From Brevundimonas sp. UBA7635 (GTDB lineage: Bacteria; Pseudomonadota; Alphaproteobacteria; Caulobacterales; Caulobacteraceae): a DNA stretch of 6,206 nt. The notes under the pieces were generated by a model. It was not told the origin of the DNA. It saw nothing but the letters and a program-made list of their open reading frames with translations, and made no database searches. The stretch covers positions 3,212 to 9,417 of the forward strand of contig DLIT01000093.1 of the NCBI GenBank assembly GCA_002483865.1. Reading direction: 5' to 3'. Made by a program: the position numbers and the translations under genes. Shown one piece after another: positions 1 to 5,390 of the stretch; within the stretch, counting starts at the first letter, position 1; each line of letters starts with the position of its first letter.

Positions 1-78
1 GCCGGACACATGGACCGCGTCTTCGCACTGAAGGATGGCCACCTGGAAGAACGGGCCGCGCAGAGCCATAGCTACTGA
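1..78 (+). CDS. lolD: C-terminal end of ABC transporter ATPase, probably LolD (partial)
   Basis: Only the last 25 codons and the TGA stop are in the window; the 5' part lies outside. The visible tail reads AGHMDRVFALKDGHLEE followed by a short polar end. The pattern 'MDRV..L.DG.L' is the usual ending of ABC ATPase domains, just after the H-loop region. The LolD assignment is inference from context: in Caulobacter-like alphaproteobacteria the lipoprotein-release ATPase gene lolD commonly sits directly upstream of dnaE. LolD would power the LolCE complex that extracts outer-membrane lipoproteins from the inner membrane. None of the Walker A, signature or Walker B motifs are visible, so another ABC ATPase of the MacB/LolD type cannot be excluded. 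Confidence 0.62.
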   Translation, partial: AGHMDRVFALKDGHLEERAAQSHSY

Positions 79-89
79 TCCACTGGGCG

Positions 90-106
90 CGGACAGGGCA
101 CGTCCG
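90..106 (+). other. Weak stem-loop after the lolD-like gene
   Basis: CGGAC (90-94) can pair with GTCCG (102-106) across a 7-nt loop. There is no T-tract after it, so this is at best a weak 3'-end structure of the upstream transcript and not a convincing intrinsic terminator. Confidence 0.2.
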
Positions 107-173
107 GCTGACTGATCCATTCTGCCGCCCTGGTCTCTGCCTGGACGCAGATCGGGTTCCCTAAACATAGCGG

Positions 174-202
174 TTGACGAGAACAAACGGGCAACATAGA
201 AC
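174..202 (+). promoter_or_regulatory. Sigma-70-like promoter of the SidA-like gene
   Basis: TTGACG at 174-179 matches five of six bases of the -35 consensus. With a 17-bp spacer, TAGAAC at 197-202 matches four of six bases of the -10 hexamer. An alternative reading in the Caulobacter housekeeping style is TTGACGA followed after 10 bp by GCAACATA (191-198). Either places the transcription start near 205-210, giving a short leader before the ATG at 235. The spacer and -10 are covered by the two LexA-like boxes, as expected for a promoter blocked by a repressor. The elements are read directly; activity is inferred. Confidence 0.6.
181..195 (-). promoter_or_regulatory. LexA-like SOS box 1
   Basis: The + strand reads GAACAAACGGGCAAC, which on the - strand is GTTG-N7-GTTC. 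The alphaproteobacterial LexA operator is known as the direct repeat GTTC-N7-GTTC, so spacing is exact and one base of eight differs. The site lies inside the spacer of the predicted promoter. Repressor binding here would block RNA polymerase until RecA-stimulated LexA self-cleavage. Confidence 0.6.
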
Positions 203-213
203 AAACGAGCAAC
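199..213 (-). promoter_or_regulatory. LexA-like SOS box 2
   Basis: GAACAAACGAGCAAC is a second copy of the same motif (GTTG-N7-GTTC on the - strand), starting 18 bp after the first and overlapping the predicted -10 and start site. It carries the same single departure from GTTC-N7-GTTC. Two matching boxes in a row at one promoter make chance much less likely and suggest tight control. Confidence 0.6.
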
Positions 214-222
214 ATTTGATCT

Positions 223-227
223 GGGGA
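223..227 (+). promoter_or_regulatory. Ribosome binding site of the SidA-like gene
   Basis: GGGGA lies 7 nt before the ATG at 235. An in-frame TGA at 217-219 precedes it, so the ATG at 235 is the only sensible start for this short frame. Confidence 0.6.
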
Positions 228-234
228 TAAGACC

Positions 235-324
235 ATGTCGCGTTTGAAGAGGGATCTGCTGTCACTTGCGTCGTGCGGCACCTTTGTATGGATGATCTGG
301 CAGGTGTCGTTCCTGGTGGCGTGA
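235..324 (+). CDS. sidA: SidA-like SOS-induced cell-division inhibitor, 29-aa membrane microprotein
   Basis: This 29-codon ORF has an ATG start, a GGGGA ribosome site and a TGA stop. It starts with MSRLKRDL (positive residues R3, K5, R6) and continues as one hydrophobic stretch, about residues 8-29, including [13 protein letters not shown] at the very C-terminus. That predicts a single membrane helix with a cytoplasmic N-terminus and almost no periplasmic tail. Known biology: in Caulobacter crescentus SidA is a 29-aa inner-membrane protein, made under LexA control, that blocks septation late by contacting the divisome protein FtsW. Identical length, membrane character, tandem LexA-like boxes at its promoter and position just before dnaE all support homology. 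The identification rests on these features and not on an alignment. It could otherwise be an unrelated SOS-induced membrane peptide. Confidence 0.8.
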   Translation: MSRLKRDLLSLASCGTFVWMIWQVSFLVA

Positions 325-412
325 TCGCGCCACAGACTCCCTGCATAGAAAGACAGGCGGCCCGATCGAGCCGCACACAGGGTTCCTCCGGGCGGAACAG
401 GCGGAGTTTGCA
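325..412 (+). other. Gap between SidA-like gene and dnaE, no clear terminator
   Basis: The 88 bp hold two short stems, GCGGC/GCCGC (357-361 with 370-374) and GTTCC/GGAAC (382-386 with 394-398), neither followed by a T-tract. A GANTC sequence, GACTC at 335-339, is a potential CcrM methylation site. I see no strong promoter here, so dnaE may be read at least partly from upstream. Confidence 0.5.
403..406 (+). promoter_or_regulatory. Ribosome binding site of dnaE
   Basis: GGAG sits 6 nt upstream of the GTG at 413 and decides for that start over the in-frame GTG at 425, which has no comparable Shine-Dalgarno sequence. Confidence 0.65.
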
Positions 413-3400
413 GTGGGCGACACGGTGACAGGCAAGGGGTTTGTGCATCTGCGGGTTCGCAGCGCCTATTCCCTGCTGGAAGGCGCGATCAAGGCTGGCA
501 AGATCGGCAAGATGGCGGCGGATGCCGGCATGCCGGCCGTGGCCGTGGCGGACCGTGCCAACCTGTTCGGCGCGCTGGAGTTCAGCCAGAATACCCGTGA
601 TGCCGGTGTTCAGCCGATCATCGCCTGCGCCCTTCCGGTGCTGGGGATCGGCGGCCAGATAAATGAGCGCTGGGCCAAGGTGCCGACCGTGGTGCTACTG
701 GTCCAGAATGAGACCGGGTGGCTGAACCTGTGCGCCCTGTCCTCGGCGGCCTATCTGGAATCCGGCGACATGGCCGAGCCCGGGGTGCCTTGGGAGAAGG
801 TGGCGGCGCGCTCGGACGGCCTGCTGCTGCTGTCGGGCGGACCCGACGGGCCGGTCGATCCCCTGTTTGCCCAGGGTAAGACGGAGGAAGGCGCGGCGGC
901 CCTGGCCGAAATGCACCGCGTTTTCGGCGATCGGTTCTATGTCGAGCTGCAACGCCACGGTCTGGCCAGCGAGCGGGCGGCAGAACCGGGCCTGGTCCAG
1001 TGGGCCTATGACCGGGACGTCCCCCTGGTTGCCACCAATGATGTCTATTACGCCAAGGCATCCCAGGTGAAATCCCATGATGCCCTGCTGTGTATCTCGG
1101 ACGGGGCCTTTACCGGCCAGGAGGACCGGCGGCGCATCACGGACCAGCACTGGTTCAAGACGCCCGAGGCCATGCGCGAGCTGTTCGCCGACCTGCCGGA
1201 GGCCTGCGACAACACCCTGGACATTGCCCGCCGCTGCGCCTTCCTGGTCCAGACCCGGGCCCCGATCCTGCCGCGCTTTGACACCGGGGCCGGGCGCTCC
1301 GAAGCCGATGAACTGGCGCACCAGGCGCGCGAGGGCCTGAAGGCCCGACTGGCCAAGAACAAGCCCTATGCGCTCGAGGAGGACTACTGGACCCGACTGG
1401 AGTGGGAAGTTGGCATCATCCAGCAGATGGGGTTCCCCGGCTACTTCCTGATCGTTTCGGACTTCATCAAGTGGGCCAAGCTGCACGGCATCCCGGTGGG
1501 ACCGGGCCGTGGTTCGGGGGCGGGTTCGCTGGTGGCCTGGTCACTGACCATTACCGACCTTGACCCCCTGCGGTTCGGCCTGCTGTTCGAGCGCTTCCTG
1601 AACCCCGAACGGGTCTCGATGCCCGACTTCGATATCGACTTCTGCCAGGAGCGGCGCGAAGAGGTCATCGACTATGTGCAGGACCACTACGGCAAGGACC
1701 GGGTGGCCCAGATCATCACCTTTGGCACGCTTCAGGCGCGCGCCGTGCTGCGCGACGTCGGGCGGGTGCTGCAGATGCCGCTGGGCCAGGTGGACCGGCT
1801 CTGCAAGATGGTGCCGAACAACCCGGCCAATCCGGTCACCCTGGCCCAGGCCATTGACCTGGAGCCGCGTCTGAAGGAGCAGCGCGACGCCGAACCGGCC
1901 GTGCGGACCCTGCTGGAAACGGCGCTGGAGCTCGAAGGCCTTTACCGCAACGCCTCAACCCACGCGGCCGGCATCGTCATTGGCGACCGCCCTCTGACCG
2001 AGCTGGTGCCGCTGTATCAGGACCCGCGCTCGACCATCCCGGCATCCCAGTTCAACATGAAGTGGGTCGAGCCCGCAGGCCTGGTCAAGTTCGACTTCCT
2101 GGGCCTGAAGACCCTCACCGTGCTGGACCGTGCGCGGAGCTATCTGGAGCGGCGGGGGGCAGCACCAGAATGGAACTTGCTGCCGCTGGATGATCCCAAG
2201 ACCTATGAGCTGATGGCCTCGGGCCAGACGGTCGGGGTGTTCCAGCTGGAATCCCAGGGCATGCGCGACACCCTGCGCAAGATGCGCTGCGGCTCGATCG
2301 AGGAGATCACCGCCCTGATCTCGCTCTATCGCCCCGGCCCGATGGAGATGATCGACACCTATATCGACCGCAAGTTCGGCCGGGCCGAGGTCGATTACCT
2401 GCACCCCAGCCTGAAGGAGGTCCTGACCGAGACCTATGGGGTCATCATCTATCAGGAACAGGTGATGAAGATCGCCCAGATCCTGGCCGGCTACAGCCTG
2501 GGTGAAGCCGACCTTTTGCGTCGGGCCATGGGTAAGAAGAAGAAGGAGGAGATGGATTTCCAGCGCCTCCGCTTCGTCAAGGGGGCCTCCGAAAAGGATG
2601 TGCCCGAGGCCCAGTCCGGTTCGATCTTCGACCTGGTGGCCAAGTTCGCCGGCTATGGCTTCAACAAGTCGCACGCCGCCGCCTATGCCTTGATCTCGTT
2701 CCAGACAGGCTGGCTGAAGGCCAACCACCCGGTCGAGTTCTTTGCCGCCTCGATGAGCCTGGATCTGTCGAATACCGACAAGCTGGCCGTCTTCTACCAG
2801 GACTGCCGCCGGTTCGAGATCCCGGTCCTGGCTCCCGACATCAACCGGTCCTCGGCCGACTTCGACGTCCAGTGGAAGGGCGGGCAGGGCAGTGTCCTCT
2901 ATGCCCTGGGGGCCATCCGCAACGTGGGCCTGGAGGCCATGAAGCACGTGGTCGAGGTGCGCGAGACCGGCGGGCCCTTCGCCAATATCTTCGACTTCCT
3001 GGAACGGGTGGACCCGCGCGTCGTCAACAAGCGCGCGCTGGAAGGCCTGGCCCGCGCCGGGGCGTTCGACAGCCTGGAGCCCAACCGCCGCAAGCTGTTC
3101 GAGCAGGCCGACATCCTGGTCGCCTATTGCCAGAGCGTGGCGGCAGAGCGCGCTTCGTCCCAGGTCAGCCTTTTCGGGGCCGACCAAGCCGGGGCGGCGC
3201 GGCCGCGCCTGAAAGACCTGGAACCCTGGGCCGGGCCTGACAAGCTGGACCACGAGCTGGCGGCGGTTGGCTTCTATCTGTCGGGCCACCCGCTGGAGGA
3301 CCTGACACCGGCGCTGCGCCGCAAGCGGGTCACCTTTGTCGCCGATGCCCATGGCCTGGCCGAGGCCGGTCACGAAGCCTTCCAAATGGCCGGGGTCGTG

Positions 3401-3868
3401 CGCCGGCGCCAGGAACGGGCCAGTGCGCGCACGGGCGAGAAGTTCGCCTTCGTCACCTTCTCTGACCCGACGGGTGAGTTTGAATGCATGTTCCCGCCCG
3501 AATCCCTGCGTCGCTGCCGCGACGTGCTGGAGGTCGGCACGGCGGTGCTGGTCAAGGTGCGGGCCAAGGCGGCCGATGGCGAGGTGCGTTTCTTTGGCGA
3601 TGATGCCAGCCAGATGGACAGGCTGCTGGATGACACCAACATCGGCCTGAGGGTCGTGATGTCGGCCCAGTCGGCGGACGTAAGCGCGCTGAAGTCTCGT
3701 CTGGATCGGGCCAGAGGCAATGGCAAGGGCGGCGAGGTCTATGTCCAGGCCAGCCTGAACGGTCGCACCGAGGTCGAGATCAAACTACCGGGCCGATACC
3801 GACTGGACGCAGCGCTGCGGGGGGCATTGAAGACCGTGCCCGGTGTTGTCATGCTGGAAGATGCCTGA
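413..3868 (+). CDS. dnaE: DNA polymerase III subunit alpha (DnaE1), replicative polymerase
   Basis: The 1151-aa product is the catalytic subunit of the replisome that copies the chromosome. The N-terminal PHP domain starts near residue 10 ([16 protein letters not shown]), but its metal ligands are degenerate. [12 protein letters not shown] lies around residues 362-371. The catalytic aspartates are D407 and D409 in PDFDIDF and D561 in VKFDFLGL, matching E. coli D401, D403 and D555. QVSLF at 917-921 fits the beta-clamp binding motif at the equivalent place in E. coli. An OB-fold region follows at about 988-1065, then the C-terminal region expected to bind tau. Length and the full C-terminal part mark it as DnaE1, not the shorter mutasome DnaE2/ImuC. 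The start is GTG. No intein or frameshift is seen. The gene follows the SidA-like gene by 88 bp. Confidence 0.97.
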   Translation: MGDTVTGKGFVHLRVRSAYSLLEGAIKAGKIGKMAADAGMPAVAVADRANLFGALEFSQNTRDAGVQPIIACALPVLGIGGQINERWAKVPTVVLLVQNETGWLNLCALSSAAYLESGDMAEPGVPWEKVAARSDGLLLLSGGPDGPVDPLFAQGKTEEGAAALAEMHRVFGDRFYVELQRHGLASERAAEPGLVQWAYDRDVPLVATNDVYYAKASQVKSHDALLCISDGAFTGQEDRRRITDQHWFKTPEAMRELFADLPEACDNTLDIARRCAFLVQTRAPILPRFDTGAGRSEADELAHQAREGLKARLAKNKPYALEEDYWTRLEWEVGIIQQMGFPGYFLIVSDFIKWAKLHGIPVGPGRGSGAGSLVAWSLTITDLDPLRFGLLFERFLNPERVSMPDFDIDFCQERREEVIDYVQDHYGKDRVAQIITFGTLQARAVLRDVGRVLQMPLGQVDRLCKMVPNNPANPVTLAQAIDLEPRLKEQRDAEPAVRTLLETALELEGLYRNASTHAAGIVIGDRPLTELVPLYQDPRSTIPASQFNMKWVEPAGLVKFDFLGLKTLTVLDRARSYLERRGAAPEWNLLPLDDPKTYELMASGQTVGVFQLESQGMRDTLRKMRCGSIEEITALISLYRPGPMEMIDTYIDRKFGRAEVDYLHPSLKEVLTETYGVIIYQEQVMKIAQILAGYSLGEADLLRRAMGKKKKEEMDFQRLRFVKGASEKDVPEAQSGSIFDLVAKFAGYGFNKSHAAAYALISFQTGWLKANHPVEFFAASMSLDLSNTDKLAVFYQDCRRFEIPVLAPDINRSSADFDVQWKGGQGSVLYALGAIRNVGLEAMKHVVEVRETGGPFANIFDFLERVDPRVVNKRALEGLARAGAFDSLEPNRRKLFEQADILVAYCQSVAAERASSQVSLFGADQAGAARPRLKDLEPWAGPDKLDHELAAVGFYLSGHPLEDLTPALRRKRVTFVADAHGLAEAGHEAFQMAGVVRRRQERASARTGEKFAFVTFSDPTGEFECMFPPESLRRCRDVLEVGTAVLVKVRAKAADGEVRFFGDDASQMDRLLDDTNIGLRVVMSAQSADVSALKSRLDRARGNGKGGEVYVQASLNGRTEVEIKLPGRYRLDAALRGALKTVPGVVMLEDA

Positions 3869-3870
3869 TC

Positions 3871-3876
3871 AGGAGG
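3871..3876 (+). promoter_or_regulatory. Strong ribosome binding site of the GFA-family gene
   Basis: AGGAGG lies 5 nt before the ATG at 3882 and just after the dnaE stop. It decides the start at 3882 instead of the in-frame upstream ATG at 3843, which lies inside the end of dnaE. Confidence 0.8.
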
Positions 3877-3881
3877 GACGG

Positions 3882-4232
3882 ATGACGCTGCACTCGGGAA
3901 GCTGCCATTGCGGCAAGGTCGCTTATGAGGTCGAGGTCGGGCTGGACGGTCTGGTCGAGTGCAACTGTTCGCACTGCTACCGTAAGGGCTTTGTTTTGGC
4001 TTTCGTCCCGCGTGCCGATTTCCGGCTGGCCAAGGGAGAGGGCGAGACGACCGCCTACTTCTTCAACCAGCACCGGATCGAGCACCGTTTCTGTTCGACC
4101 TGCGGCGTGCAGCCCTTCGGGTTCGGAACGGCACCCGATGGCACTGATACCGTGGCCATCAATGTGCGAACTCTGGGCGACGTCGAGCCCTTTGACTGGA
4201 CGGCCCAGCGGGTCGATGGCCGCAGTTTCTGA
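3882..4232 (+). CDS. GFA/CENP-V-family zinc-binding protein
   Basis: The 116-aa product has the cysteine pattern of the GFA fold (glutathione-dependent formaldehyde-activating enzyme family): C8 and C10 in GSCHCG, C27, C29 and C32 in CNCSHC, and C71 and C74 in FCSTCG. These are the seven zinc-ligand positions known for the family, all present. It begins right after the N-terminal Met-Thr-Leu-His and is a compact single domain without a signal peptide, so cytosolic. Members are widespread and mostly of unknown substrate; the formaldehyde-glutathione role of the founding enzyme is disputed and should not be assumed here. Only 13 nt separate it from the dnaE stop, so it is probably co-transcribed with dnaE, though no functional link to replication is evident. 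Confidence 0.88.
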   Translation: MTLHSGSCHCGKVAYEVEVGLDGLVECNCSHCYRKGFVLAFVPRADFRLAKGEGETTAYFFNQHRIEHRFCSTCGVQPFGFGTAPDGTDTVAINVRTLGDVEPFDWTAQRVDGRSF

Positions 4233-4293
4233 TTTCGGGCACCGCTCGGGGCCTGCGCGCAACCGGTGGCGTGAAACAAGTTCGCGTTTCGCC

Positions 4294-4320
4294 TTGCCTT
4301 TTTGGCAGATGAGGTCTAAA
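4294..4320 (+). promoter_or_regulatory. Possible rpsB promoter
   Basis: TTGCCT (4294-4299) and TCTAAA (4315-4320) resemble -35 and -10 hexamers, each with four of six matches, separated by a short 15-bp spacer. A start near 4327 would give a leader of about 120 nt. The match is only fair. Confidence 0.35.
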
Positions 4321-4321
4321 C

Positions 4322-4446
4322 GGCCCGCGCACTTCGCACGTGGGTGAGGCGCGATCGGGGAGACATCCTGGTCTGCACCATTCCGAGGGGCCGCTGGTCC
4401 TTTAATCGCCCACGCTAGGTTTGATCGGAAAAAGGATAACACGATC
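4322..4446 (+). other. rpsB 5' leader with possible RNA structure
   Basis: This non-coding stretch before rpsB contains a stem CCCGCG (4324-4329) with CGTGGG (4339-4344, one G-U pair) around a 9-nt loop. A longer-range pairing, GCGAT (4351-4355) with ATCGC (4405-4409), could enclose a second structured region. In other bacteria S2 represses its own mRNA through a leader structure, so autoregulation is plausible, but I do not recognise a specific known leader family here. Confidence 0.3.
4433..4436 (+). promoter_or_regulatory. Ribosome binding site of rpsB
   Basis: AGGA lies 10 nt before the ATG at 4447, in an A-rich stretch. The spacing is at the long end but this is the only Shine-Dalgarno-like sequence near the start. 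Confidence 0.55.
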
Positions 4447-5286
4447 ATGGCTCTGCCTGAATTCTCGATGCGCACCCTGCTGGAAGCTGGCGCTCACTTT
4501 GGTCACCAGACGCACCGCTGGAACCCGAAGATGGACCGCTACATCTTCGGCTCGCGCTCGAACATCCACATCATCGACCTGTCGCAGACGATGCCGCTGA
4601 TGCACCAGGCTCTGGTGGCTGTGCGTGACGTTGCTGCCAAGGGCGGCCGCGTTCTGTTCGTCGGCACCAAGCGCCAGGCTGCTGGCCCGGTGGCCGAGGC
4701 CGCCAAGCGCTGCGCCCAGTACTACATGAACAACCGTTGGCTCGGCGGCACGCTGACCAATTGGCGCACGGTTTCGGGTTCGATCCAGCGTCTGCGCGAA
4801 CTGGAAGGCATTGTTGCCACCGGTGAAGGTCGCAACAAGAAAGAGCTGCTGACCCTGCAGCGCGAAATGGACAAGCTTGAACTGTCGCTGGGCGGCATCA
4901 AGGACATGGGTTCGATCCCCGACATCATGTTTGTCATCGACACCAACAAGGAGTCGATCGCGATCCAGGAAGCCCGCAAGCTGAACATCCCGATCATTGC
5001 TATCCTGGACACCAACTCGGACCCGGACGGCATCACCTATCCGGTTCCGGGCAATGATGACGCCGCCCGTGCCATCCAGACCTACTGCGACCTGATCGCC
5101 GATGCCGTCCTGGACGGCCTGGCTGCTGGCGCTTCGGCTGCCGGTATCGACCTGGGCGCTTCGGAAGCTCCGGTTGAGCCGATGCTGGCTGAAGCTTCGG
5201 CTCCGGTCGAGGCTGAAGCGGCTCCGGCCGGCACCGAAGGTGCTGCCGAAGAACTGCTGGCCACCGAAGAAAAGGCTGAGGGCTAA
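4447..5286 (+). CDS. rpsB: 30S ribosomal protein S2
   Basis: The 279-aa product is S2, a late-binding protein on the solvent side of the 30S subunit, needed for S1 binding in many bacteria. Family hallmarks are the N-terminal [20 protein letters not shown], then [12 protein letters not shown], and the C-terminal-half signature [10 protein letters not shown] with [13 protein letters not shown] and GNDDAARAI. The conserved fold ends near residue 227. About 50 further residues form a low-complexity Ala/Glu/Pro-rich acidic tail (for example [20 protein letters not shown]), making it longer than E. coli S2 (241 aa). Compared with dnaE it uses more GCT for alanine, as expected for a highly expressed gene. 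It heads the rpsB-tsf operon. Confidence 0.98.
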   Translation: MALPEFSMRTLLEAGAHFGHQTHRWNPKMDRYIFGSRSNIHIIDLSQTMPLMHQALVAVRDVAAKGGRVLFVGTKRQAAGPVAEAAKRCAQYYMNNRWLGGTLTNWRTVSGSIQRLRELEGIVATGEGRNKKELLTLQREMDKLELSLGGIKDMGSIPDIMFVIDTNKESIAIQEARKLNIPIIAILDTNSDPDGITYPVPGNDDAARAIQTYCDLIADAVLDGLAAGASAAGIDLGASEAPVEPMLAEASAPVEAEAAPAGTEGAAEELLATEEKAEG

Positions 5287-5297
5287 GCCCTTGTCAT

Positions 5298-5321
5298 AGA
5301 CCCGGGCCAAGGTTCGGGTCT
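5298..5321 (+). terminator. Terminator-like or attenuator hairpin after rpsB
   Basis: AGACCCGGG (5298-5306) can pair with TTCGGGTCT (5313-5321): seven Watson-Crick pairs plus two G-U pairs around loop CCAAGG. It begins 11 nt after the rpsB stop and is followed by only a short T-rich run (TTTC). It may end part of the transcripts while allowing read-through into tsf, or protect the rpsB mRNA 3' end. Confidence 0.5.
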
Positions 5322-5338
5322 TTCGCCCTTCAAGATAA

Positions 5339-5367
5339 GCGGTCAGGTGCCCATATCACCTGACCGC
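5339..5367 (+). repeat. Perfect 11-bp inverted repeat upstream of tsf
   Basis: GCGGTCAGGTG (5339-5349) and CACCTGACCGC (5357-5367) are exact reverse complements with loop CCCATAT. As RNA this would be a very stable hairpin ending 23 nt before the tsf ATG. A TTTT at 5374-5377 follows 6 nt downstream, so it could act as a second, imperfect terminator, an RNA-processing or stability element, or a control on tsf translation. Its sequence is read directly; the role is inferred. Confidence 0.7.
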
Positions 5368-5379
5368 ACACCGATTTTC

Positions 5380-5385
5380 AGGAGA
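5380..5385 (+). promoter_or_regulatory. Ribosome binding site of tsf
   Basis: AGGAGA lies 5 nt before the ATG at 5391, downstream of and not included in the 11-bp hairpin. Confidence 0.75.
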
Positions 5386-5390
5386 AGAAC

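Larger units (their letters stand above)
181..216 (+). repeat. Tandem duplication of an 18-bp operator unit
   Basis: Two adjacent 18-bp units, GAACAAACGGGCAACATA (181-198) and GAACAAACGAGCAACATT (199-216), agree at 16 of 18 positions. Each contains one LexA-like box. The structure looks like a local duplication of an operator. Confidence 0.85.

Noticed and set aside
161..448. 95-codon - strand frame across the operator and SidA-like gene
   Set aside because: It runs through the promoter, the tandem repeat and the start of dnaE. Its repeated CSFVL/CPFVL segment just reflects the duplicated operator DNA.
1955..3385. 476-codon open frame on the - strand inside dnaE
   Set aside because: It lies wholly antisense to an unmistakable polymerase gene; long antisense frames are a by-product of high GC3. 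Its translation is low in recognisable motifs.
413..3868. dnaE as the SOS mutasome polymerase DnaE2 (ImuC), given the SOS boxes upstream
   Set aside because: The 1151-aa length, complete C-terminal region, clamp motif and neighbours (lolD-like, rpsB-tsf) fit replicative DnaE1; imuA and imuB are absent.
3843..3881. Upstream ATG extending the GFA protein by 13 residues
   Set aside because: It would start inside dnaE without a ribosome site, while the ATG at 3882 has AGGAGG at good distance and matches the family N-terminus.
4240..4268. CACCG/CGGTG hairpin as terminator of the GFA gene
   Set aside because: Only 5 bp with a 19-nt loop and no T-tract; too weak to call.
4402..5310. 302-codon - strand frame opposite rpsB
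   Set aside because: Antisense shadow of S2, produced by codon bias; no domain recognised.
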